In this document: piece after piece, positions 6,866 through 12,353 of the stretch | Position numbering within the stretch: the first letter of the stretch is position 1 | Layout: every line of letters begins with the position of its first letter | NCBI GenBank assembly: GCA_024644425.1 | Contig: JAHELA010000032.1 | Span: forward strand, 1 to 12,353 | Reading direction: 5' to 3' | DNA from: Nitrosomonadaceae bacterium | GTDB taxonomy: Bacteria; Pseudomonadota; Gammaproteobacteria; Burkholderiales; Nitrosomonadaceae | DNA length: 12,353 nt | Notes under the pieces: generated by a model | Databases searched by the model: none | Told to the model about the DNA's origin: nothing | Seen by the model: only the letters and a program-made list of their open reading frames with translations | Program-made: the position numbers and the translations under genes

Positions 6866-8221
6866 GTGATTACGATAAACAAAAAATTCCGTATTCGACT
6901 GTTGATACAAAATGGTTTAATTATTGCCCTACTATTGCTGTTAGTGGGATTTCTTGGTTACTTAGGAAAAGAGATCAATGCCCAGTGGGATATCAGTCAG
7001 AATGGACGCAACTCTTTAAGCCAAGCAAGTATAGAAGTCCTCGAGAAAATGGAAGGTCCAGTTACAGTAACTATCTATGCCACAGCTCTTGATGCACGAT
7101 TAGGGGACATTCGGAAAATCATAAGCAATTTTCTTATACTCTATCAAAACATCAAAGCTGACTTTACGTTCACATTTATTGATCCCACAGAATATCCTAA
7201 GATCACTCAAGAAGCAGGTATCAAGGTTAATGGAGAAATGATAGTAACTTTCAACGGCCGAAGTGAACATTTAACTATAGTCAATGAACAGGAATTGACA
7301 AATTTACTGATACGATTGTTGCGCACTGGTGAAAAACTGGTAATGAACCTTAGTGGTCATGGAGAACGTAAACTCGATGGCCATGCTAATCATGACTTAG
7401 GTGAATTTGGAAAACAATTGGTTAAGAAGGGATTTAAAATTAATACACTAAATCTAGCTATTGCCCAGGACATTCCAACCAATACAAGCGTGCTTATTAT
7501 TGCCTCACCACAGGTAGATTTACTAAAAGGTGAAATCGATAAAATTCTTGCTTACGTTGCTGACGGTGGCAACCTATTATGGTTAATTGATCAAGAGCCA
7601 CTGCATGGATTATATCCATTAGCGGAGAAATTAGGTTTAACACTTACGTCCGGTATTGTTATTGACCCCCAGGCACAACAACTAAAAGCTCCTATCACGT
7701 TCGCTTTAGGTGCAAATTATGGTCACCATCCAATCACACGGAATTTTAACAACATAACAGTTTTTCCCTTTGCACGTCAGATAAGCCTAAATGAGAACAA
7801 GAAATGGAGTAGCACCTCATTGGTTGAAGTTGCACAAAATGGATGGGTAGAAACAGGTAAACTGGATGGCAATATCACTTTTGATGAAGCTTATGACGTT
7901 GCAGGCCCGATAAGCATTGCCGCTGCACTCAGTCGCTCACTGGAAGATCGAGAACAACATGTCGTAGTGATTGGTAGCGGGCATTTTATTGCTAATAGCT
8001 ATTTAGGTAATGGTAGTAACATTGATTTCGGTATCAATCTTATCAATTGGCTTGTTTCCGATGAAAACCTTATTACTATCCAACCTCGAACCACGCTTGA
8101 CAGTAATTTGATCTTGAGTAAGTCTGCTTTGACCATAATAGCTAGTGGCTTTCTTATCGCTCTTCCACTATTTTTCTTATTGTGTGGAGTAATTGTATGG
8201 TGGCGTCGAAGAAAAAAATGA
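6866..8221 (+). CDS. GldG-like ABC transporter auxiliary protein
   Basis: A 451-residue envelope protein of the ABC-transporter auxiliary family (GldG-type, COG3225-like). One transmembrane helix near residues 12-34 is followed by a large periplasmic part and a second helix near 422-446 that ends in a basic cytoplasmic tail (WWRRRKK). Family-like points are the N-terminal domain with DISQNGRNSLSQAS (42-54) and FIDPTEYP (104-111), then the auxiliary domain with LSGHGER (162-168), ADGGNLLWLID (232-242) and VVVIGSGHF (366-374). The start is GTG at 6866, 21 bases after the permease stop, with only a weak ribosome-binding site, so translation is probably coupled. It presumably assists the ABC exporter; its exact role is not established. 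No DUF4340 gene follows. Confidence 0.88.
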   Translation: MITINKKFRIRLLIQNGLIIALLLLLVGFLGYLGKEINAQWDISQNGRNSLSQASIEVLEKMEGPVTVTIYATALDARLGDIRKIISNFLILYQNIKADFTFTFIDPTEYPKITQEAGIKVNGEMIVTFNGRSEHLTIVNEQELTNLLIRLLRTGEKLVMNLSGHGERKLDGHANHDLGEFGKQLVKKGFKINTLNLAIAQDIPTNTSVLIIASPQVDLLKGEIDKILAYVADGGNLLWLIDQEPLHGLYPLAEKLGLTLTSGIVIDPQAQQLKAPITFALGANYGHHPITRNFNNITVFPFARQISLNENKKWSSTSLVEVAQNGWVETGKLDGNITFDEAYDVAGPISIAAALSRSLEDREQHVVVIGSGHFIANSYLGNGSNIDFGINLINWLVSDENLITIQPRTTLDSNLILSKSALTIIASGFLIALPLFFLLCGVIVWWRRRKK

Positions 8222-8386
8222 ATCAATATAATACTAATCTCTACAATTCGGGATGCTTAGTCAACTACGCCAGTTTTTGTATTTGTTAGTATAAGAAATT
8301 TAGGCTGTCTCATATAATTTATATACAAACGCAAATGTCAGATTAATAGAACACTTTATGAGAAAGTTTGATTTATAGGAGTAAAT
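8222..8386 (+). promoter_or_regulatory. Leader of mutM with a possible -10 box
   Basis: The 165 bases between the exporter and mutM hold no ORF of note and no convincing terminator hairpin. A perfect -10-like TATAAT lies at 8313-8318, but no good -35 stands at the right distance. The mutM ribosome-binding site TAGGAG lies about six bases before its ATG. The region probably separates two transcription units; this is inference. Confidence 0.3.
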
Positions 8387-9202
8387 ATGCCTGAATTACC
8401 CGAGGTTGAGGTGGTTTGTCGAGGCATTAAATCCCATCTAGAAAAAAAACGCATAACTAGCGTAATTATACGTAATCCAAGTCTACGCTGGCCAATCCCT
8501 GTCAATATAAAAAAAATATTAACTGGGCTGAAAATCTGTAAAGTAACGCGGCGAGGAAAATATCTCTTATTCGATTGTGGTATTGGAACATTAATTCTAC
8601 ACTTGGGAATGTCAGGCACTCTACGGATATTACCTAGCAATGCGCCTCCACAAAAACATGATCATTTCGAACTAATTCTAGAAAATAGACTGATTTTACG
8701 CTTAAATGACCCAAGACGTTTTGGTGCAGTTTTGTGGACAACCAATGATGTCATGCGTCATCCATTACTGATGCATCTTGGGCCTGAACCATTCTCAGCA
8801 GCATTTTGCAAAAATTTTCTTTATGAAAAGACTCGTGGTCGCAAAACTAGTATTAAGGAAATTTTAATGAATAGTCATATCGTATCCGGTATCGGCAACA
8901 TTTACGCCAGTGAAGCTCTATTCCATGCTGGCATCAATCCTAGAATTGCAGCAGGTAGAATCAGCATAGACCGATATGATAAATTAGTTTGTGCTGTAAA
9001 GGAAACGCTTAAATGCGCAATTTCTGCAGGCGGTAGCAGTCTGCGCAATTTCGTTAATAGTGATAGTAAACCAGGTTATTTCCAACAACAATATTGGGTA
9101 TACAAGCGTAACGGGAAAGCCTGTCGAAAATGTGGAAGTATAATAAAACAAATCAAGCAGGGTCAACGTTCAAGCTTCTATTGTAAAAACTGTCAAAAAT
9201 AA
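8387..9202 (+). CDS. mutM: Formamidopyrimidine-DNA glycosylase (Fpg/MutM)
   Basis: Removes 8-oxoguanine and formamidopyrimidines from DNA and nicks the strand (bifunctional glycosylase/AP lyase). The 271-residue length is normal. The N-terminus MPELPEVEVV supplies the catalytic Pro2 and Glu3, and Lys58 in RRGKYLLFD matches the conserved catalytic-site lysine. The middle holds DPRRFGA, LGPEP and the helix-two-turn-helix stretch with HIVSGIGNIYASEALF. The C-terminal zinc finger is complete (C-x2-C-x16-C-x2-C, CRKCG to CKNCQK) and includes the lesion-contacting arginine in GQRSSFYC. It has a strong ribosome-binding site (TAGGAG) and a leader of its own. All key residues are present, so it should be active. 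Confidence 0.97.
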   Translation: MPELPEVEVVCRGIKSHLEKKRITSVIIRNPSLRWPIPVNIKKILTGLKICKVTRRGKYLLFDCGIGTLILHLGMSGTLRILPSNAPPQKHDHFELILENRLILRLNDPRRFGAVLWTTNDVMRHPLLMHLGPEPFSAAFCKNFLYEKTRGRKTSIKEILMNSHIVSGIGNIYASEALFHAGINPRIAAGRISIDRYDKLVCAVKETLKCAISAGGSSLRNFVNSDSKPGYFQQQYWVYKRNGKACRKCGSIIKQIKQGQRSSFYCKNCQK

Positions 9203-9330
9203 GCTATTTAATATTGAGATTTTAAAGATTCTAAAAACGTCCCATAGATATTTTCTAAGATGAATTCAATAGACTATCCTAACTTAGTATATCATTTGAA
9301 TTTATAAACTTTTACAATCAAAGGGTTTAT

Positions 9331-10143
9331 ATGAATATGACTTTCATCGGCGGAGGAAACATGGCTTCCGCTCTAATCGGTGGACTATTGCAACAGGGTT
9401 ACTCAGCCGCACAAATTTGTGTAGTAGATATTAATGCTCAAGTCTGCGATAAAATTAATAAAAAATTTGATGTAAAAACGGAGGTAGAAATTACCAATAA
9501 AATTCTTGATTGTAACGTTATCCTTCTTGCAGTAAAACCACAGCAACTTTTATCAGTAGCGCAAGCACTTAGCCCCCTCATTAGAACACATTTGGTTATT
9601 TCTATTGTAGCTGGGATTCGAACTACGGAAATTTGCCGTTGGTTAGGTGGTTATAAGCGTGTGGTAAGGGCTATGCCAAATACACCCGCACTGATACGTG
9701 CTGCAATGACTGGAGTCTTTGCTCTACCTGAAGTTAATACAAAAGAAAAACATGATGCAGAAACTATACTATCAGCAGTAGGTTCAGTGCTATGGCTTGA
9801 ACGTGAAGAATTGCTAGACGTGGTTACCGCAGTATCTGGAAGTGGACCAGCCTATGTTTTCTATTTCATAGAAGCAATGGAACAGGCCGGGAAAGAACTA
9901 GGCCTTGATGAAACTCAGGCTCGCCTTTTATGCCAGAAAACCTTTCTTGGTGCAGCAAAGTTAGTGAATCAAAGTGACGAAAATGTTACCACGCTACGTG
10001 CTCAAGTGACTTCAAAGAATGGTACTACCGAATATGCAATAAAATCCATGGAAGATAGTGAAATTAATAAGAAACTTATTCGCGCAATTAAAGCATCATA
10101 CGAACGCTCATGTGAAATTGCCAATGAATTTAGCAACAAATAA
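9331..10143 (+). CDS. proC: Pyrroline-5-carboxylate reductase
   Basis: Reduces pyrroline-5-carboxylate to L-proline with NAD(P)H, the last step of proline synthesis. The 270 residues are of family length. The Rossmann nucleotide-binding motif FIGGGNMASAL starts at residue 5, followed by LLAVKPQQ (65-72), SIVAGI (91-96), RAMPNTPA (113-120) and the catalytic-domain SGSGPAYVF (169-177). The family signature near the C-terminus reads LRAQVTSKNGTTEYAI (222-237); many relatives have PGG or KGG where this has KNG. The ribosome-binding site is AAAGGG, five bases before the ATG. yggT follows after 36 bases, a common pairing, but the usual upstream partner yggS is not here; mutM is upstream instead. 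Confidence 0.96.
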   Translation: MNMTFIGGGNMASALIGGLLQQGYSAAQICVVDINAQVCDKINKKFDVKTEVEITNKILDCNVILLAVKPQQLLSVAQALSPLIRTHLVISIVAGIRTTEICRWLGGYKRVVRAMPNTPALIRAAMTGVFALPEVNTKEKHDAETILSAVGSVLWLEREELLDVVTAVSGSGPAYVFYFIEAMEQAGKELGLDETQARLLCQKTFLGAAKLVNQSDENVTTLRAQVTSKNGTTEYAIKSMEDSEINKKLIRAIKASYERSCEIANEFSNK

Positions 10144-10179
10144 TCTTGAGAAATAAATTCTTCTAAACTAGGGAATTAC

Positions 10180-10752
10180 ATGCTAAATCAGATTCTTATC
10201 TTTATACTGAACACATTGCTAGGACTATTCTCTCTTGCTTTATTGCTGCGCTTTTATATTGAACTCATGCGCATACCATACCGCGATCCACTATCACAAT
10301 TTCTAGTTGCTCTTACCAATTTTCTGGTCCGACCTGCGCGTAGGGTAGTCCCTGGCCTAAAAGGTATAAATCTTTCAACCCTTCTTTTGGCGTGGCTTAC
10401 TCAACTCATTCTGTTAATAGGAGTACATAAGCTTCAGGGGTATAGTTTTGGTTCAACTTTAGGCGCAGCAACTACGGGATTTGCGATGTTAGCATTTGTA
10501 GAAATCATAAAGATGAGTTTTCACATTGTAATGATAGCAGTAATCATACAGGCCGTCCTCTCTTGGTTTAGACCACATAACCCTATGGCACCTTTGCTTG
10601 ATAGTTTCACCCGACCATTTCTAAAAATTTTTCGAGAGCGCATCCCACCTATAGGTAATATCGACCTATCACCCCTGTTTGTACTAGTAATCCTTCAATT
10701 ATTGCTAATGATTGTAACTGGGTGGCAGCGAGAGATCTATCAACTGTTCTAA
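10180..10752 (+). CDS. yggT: YggT family integral membrane protein
   Basis: An inner-membrane protein of 190 residues made of two YGGT units. Hydrophobic segments lie near 3-27, 63-84, 96-129 and 163-181. The internal duplication shows in FLVRPARRVVPGLKGINLSTL (48-68) against FTRPFLKIFRERIPPIGNIDLSPL (143-166), each with the family's RP...P...G-(I/N)-LS pattern. Family members have been linked to osmotic tolerance and cell-division or envelope functions, but the biochemical role is not settled. It starts 36 bases after proC with AGGG before the ATG, so it is probably in the same transcript. The family assignment is firm; the function is open. Confidence 0.9.
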   Translation: MLNQILIFILNTLLGLFSLALLLRFYIELMRIPYRDPLSQFLVALTNFLVRPARRVVPGLKGINLSTLLLAWLTQLILLIGVHKLQGYSFGSTLGAATTGFAMLAFVEIIKMSFHIVMIAVIIQAVLSWFRPHNPMAPLLDSFTRPFLKIFRERIPPIGNIDLSPLFVLVILQLLLMIVTGWQREIYQLF

Positions 10753-10840
10753 TTTAATGTAATTCACTAATGGCATCGCTATAAGATATAGACGATTACC
10801 GACTTAAGGCCTACTTGCTGCAGCTTATGCATAGCTATAT

Positions 10841-10864
10841 TTGCCTTGCCTTGCCTTGCCTTGC
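10841..10864. repeat. Pentanucleotide tandem repeat (TTGCC)4 TTGC
   Basis: Four perfect copies of TTGCC followed by TTGC make a 24-base tract in the 181-base gap between yggT and the DUF465 gene, about 70 bases before the latter's start. Short tandem repeats of this kind can change copy number by slipped-strand mispairing. Each TTGCCT resembles a weak -35 box, with TATTAC (10875-10880) and TACTAC (10878-10883) at suitable distances from the last copies. The repeat is seen directly; a promoter or switching role is speculation. Confidence 0.85.
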
Positions 10865-10933
10865 TTCTCATTATTATTACTACAAATTGGGAGATTATGA
10901 TTTTTTTTGATATATTGATATCAGGGAGAAATC

Positions 10934-11137
10934 ATGGAACATGAAATTGAAGCAATCAAATGCAAAATTGTAGATATGCAAGTCGAACATTATGACCTGG
11001 ATGTTGTCATTACTAAGTTATCGGAGAATCCATATCCAGATCAATTACAACTGAAGCGTCTAAAAAAAAGAAGGCTACAACTCAAAGACACGATTACTAA
11101 ACTTAAAGAACAACTTGTACCCGATATTTTGGCGTAA
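10934..11137 (+). CDS. Small DUF465 (YdcH-like) coiled-coil protein
   Basis: A 67-residue acidic/basic helical protein that fits the DUF465/YdcH family. The hallmark is the LKRLKKRRLQLKDTI block (41-55; family pattern LK-KL-LKD-I) after an N-terminal helix with heptad-like spacing (EHEIEAIKCKI, HYDLDVVITKL). The end KEQLVPDILA is like betaproteobacterial members. Length is normal for the family, whose function is unknown; dimerising coiled coils are expected. A strong ribosome-binding site (AGGGAGAA) stands just before the ATG. It appears to be a single-gene unit: a pentanucleotide repeat lies upstream and a 9-bp inverted repeat downstream. Confidence 0.85.
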   Translation: MEHEIEAIKCKIVDMQVEHYDLDVVITKLSENPYPDQLQLKRLKKRRLQLKDTITKLKEQLVPDILA

Positions 11138-11178
11138 TAATAAGTGTAAATAAAAATCAGGACATATAAAAGTATAGG

Positions 11179-11209
11179 ATTACTAATATGGCTGTTTTAC
11201 ATTAGTAAT
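11179..11209. repeat. 9-bp inverted repeat between DUF465 and DUF411 genes
   Basis: ATTACTAAT (11179-11187) and ATTAGTAAT (11201-11209) are perfect reverse complements separated by 13 bases. The stem is A+T-rich and no run of T follows, so it is a poor intrinsic terminator. It could be a repressor-type operator for the downstream DUF411-cytochrome pair or a weak mRNA-end hairpin. The repeat is seen directly; the role is inference. Confidence 0.55.
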
Positions 11210-11246
11210 AGTCTTGATCTAAGCAAGTTCTTGTTCTGGAATTAAT

Positions 11247-11252
11247 TATAAT
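11247..11252 (+). promoter_or_regulatory. Possible -10 box upstream of DUF411 gene
   Basis: A perfect TATAAT lies 24 bases before the DUF411 start. No strong -35 stands 16-18 bases upstream (the best is a poor CAAGTT at 11224-11229), so activation by a regulator would be needed if this is used. The leader carries AAGG at 11259-11262, rather far (13 bases) from the ATG. Confidence 0.3.
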
Positions 11253-11275
11253 AACGAAAAGGAAAAAATAACTTT

Positions 11276-11758
11276 ATGAAAACATCAGTTTGCAATTTTT
11301 TTTCAAGATTCGTCCTTGCCATGTCTCTCTGTGGAATAATGTCATACGCCGCTGCAACTAAAATTGAAGTTTATAAAAGCCCTACCTGTAAATGCTGCGG
11401 AAAATGGGTAGATCATATGCGCGCCAATGGTTTTACAGTAGAGACTAAGAATATAGGTAATAAGGAAGCACGGAAACGCGCTGGCATTCCCCCATCACTT
11501 GGATCGTGCCACACTTCTTTGGTAGACGGTTATGTTATTGAGGGCCATGTACCAGCAAGTGACATTAAGAGATTTCTAAGTGAGCGCCCCAAAGCAATCG
11601 GCCTAGCTGCCCCTGGAATGCCTAAGGGCTCTCCTGGTATGGAAAGTTCACGTAGCAATCCCTATAACGTACTTTTAATTAATAAAGAAGGAAATCTGAG
11701 TGTATATAGTCGCCACTTACCATCCGATAAAAACCAATCCGTAATGAGGTTGAAGTGA
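11276..11758 (+). CDS. Periplasmic DUF411 family metal-binding protein
   Basis: An exported 160-residue protein. The first 25 or so residues form a signal peptide (basic start, hydrophobic core, cleavage near SYAAA). The mature part begins with IEVYKSPTCKCCGKW, a thioredoxin-like strand followed by the Cys cluster Cys38, Cys40 and Cys41. Further likely ligands are Cys78-His79 (SLGSCHTS) and His91 (VIEGHVP). The MPKGSPGME motif (115-123) and the end strand YNVLLINKEG are typical of DUF411. Family members are often found with copper-handling genes, so copper binding is likely but not shown here. It overlaps the cytochrome gene by four bases (GTGA), so the two are translationally coupled. The function within the pair is unknown. 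Confidence 0.9.
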   Translation: MKTSVCNFFSRFVLAMSLCGIMSYAAATKIEVYKSPTCKCCGKWVDHMRANGFTVETKNIGNKEARKRAGIPPSLGSCHTSLVDGYVIEGHVPASDIKRFLSERPKAIGLAAPGMPKGSPGMESSRSNPYNVLLINKEGNLSVYSRHLPSDKNQSVMRLK

Positions 11759-12333
11759 CTATTATAAATTCATTATCCCCCTCTCACCGCCGCTGTTTCC
11801 ATATACTGCTGTTAAGTGCAGTGTATGGATCCATTTTAGGCTGTAGCGAACAAGCTCCTCCCGTACCCAAAACCATGTTAGCCACTTCAAAACCAATTTC
11901 GACTACTCTGCCAACTCCGTCTTCCGTAGCTAAACCGGAAAAACAATCGAAGAATTTAATATTGCGCAAACTAGACTCAGATAAAATTAGGCGAGGTAAG
12001 GTTGTTTATCAAACAAATTGTGCTACTTGTCATGGACTGAATGGAGAATCCACTCCCGGATGGCGTAACAAAGGCCCAAATGGAAAATATCCGCCACCAC
12101 CTTTAAATGGTAGCGCTCACACTTGGCACCATTCAACTGGAACATTGGAAAAAATGATCCGAGAGGGTAGTCCACCTGGCATGGGAGGAATGCCCGCATG
12201 GGAAAATAAACTAACTACCCAGGAAATTGATGATGTAATAGTTTGGATTACGTCAATATGGCCGGACGAAATATATAGTATTTGGTATCAGGAAATCGAA
12301 CAAAAGAATCAGAAAAAGAAACATCATAAATAG
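11755..12333 (+). CDS. Lipoprotein c-type cytochrome (mono-haem)
   Basis: A 192-residue cytochrome c anchored as a lipoprotein. The signal ends in a lipobox (SILGC) with Cys30. A Pro/Ser/Thr/Lys-rich flexible linker (about 33-68) leads to a class I haem domain: RGKVVYQTNCATCHG with the haem motif CATCH at 89-93, the conserved GPNGKYPPPPLNGSAHTWHH (107-126) and the likely axial Met146 in GGMPAW. The tail is very basic and His-containing (KNQKKKHHK). The GTG start at 11755 lies inside the preceding stop (GTGA), so translation is coupled to the DUF411 gene. An electron-transfer role in the periplasm next to a probable copper protein is inferred; the partner oxidase or reductase is not in the window. 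Confidence 0.9.
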   Translation: MTIINSLSPSHRRCFHILLLSAVYGSILGCSEQAPPVPKTMLATSKPISTTLPTPSSVAKPEKQSKNLILRKLDSDKIRRGKVVYQTNCATCHGLNGESTPGWRNKGPNGKYPPPPLNGSAHTWHHSTGTLEKMIREGSPPGMGGMPAWENKLTTQEIDDVIVWITSIWPDEIYSIWYQEIEQKNQKKKHHK

Positions 12334-12353
12334 AATTTAGTGCCTATATGTCT

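Noticed and set aside
6841..7092. An 83-codon plus-strand frame overlapping the start of the GldG-like gene
   Set aside because: It has no recognisable domain and lies in another frame of a gene with clear family motifs and a membrane anchor.
8231..8292. ATACTAA (8231-8237) and TTAGTAT (8286-8292) as a terminator after the GldG-like gene
   Set aside because: Only seven A+T-rich pairs separated by 48 bases and no T run; not a credible intrinsic terminator.
10779..10791. CTATA-AGA-TATAG hairpin after yggT
   Set aside because: Five A+T-rich pairs with no T run; too weak to call a terminator.
11188..11205. Five-codon ATG...TAG frame inside the spacer of the inverted repeat before the DUF411 gene
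   Set aside because: Too short to separate from chance and with only a weak AGG upstream; no coupling to a following start.
1..12353. CRISPR arrays, insertion sequences, prophage or toxin-antitoxin genes
   Set aside because: No spaced direct repeats, transposase, integrase or paired small toxin genes were seen; all long frames fit housekeeping or exporter families.

Overview
The window reads as chromosomal housekeeping DNA from an A+T-rich Gram-negative bacterium, most likely a betaproteobacterium. The support is the outer-membrane lipoprotein factor LolB, the gene order TPR lipoprotein - lolB - ispE - tRNA-Gln - prs - rplY typical of beta/gammaproteobacteria, and the protein types encoded. 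A member of the Nitrosomonadales is a reasonable guess, but that comes from remembered gene neighbourhoods and not from a search. All intergenic gaps are shorter than 300 bases.

Left part (1-5111, minus strand): one compact, probably co-transcribed block. In transcription order it holds a TPR-repeat lipoprotein, lolB (outer-membrane lipoprotein insertion), ispE (isoprenoid precursor synthesis), tRNA-Gln(UUG), prs (PRPP synthetase) and the start of rplY (ribosomal protein L25, cut by the window edge). The spacer between the tRNA and prs carries a strong Shine-Dalgarno sequence placed over a five-codon mini-ORF instead of over prs itself.

Middle (5112-8221): a 250-base divergent intergenic region, then a plus-strand three-gene ABC-2 type exporter. 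It consists of an ATPase, a membrane permease and a GldG-like auxiliary protein anchored by a transmembrane helix at each end. The genes are nearly contiguous and should form one complex. Its substrate is unknown, and the DUF4340 gene often found with such sets is not present next to it.

Right part (8222-12353, plus strand): mutM (oxidised-base DNA glycosylase), proC (proline synthesis) followed closely by yggT (inner-membrane protein), a small DUF465 (YdcH-like) gene, and finally a DUF411 protein overlapping a lipoprotein c-type cytochrome by the GTGA arrangement. The last pair looks like a periplasmic metal (probably copper) and electron-transfer module that may continue past the window. 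A (TTGCC)n pentanucleotide tract lies upstream of the DUF465 gene, and a 9-bp inverted repeat lies between it and the DUF411 gene.

I did not find a clear new system. The points most worth a second look are the prs leader mini-ORF, the pentanucleotide repeat, the orphan GldG-type exporter and the DUF411-cytochrome pair.
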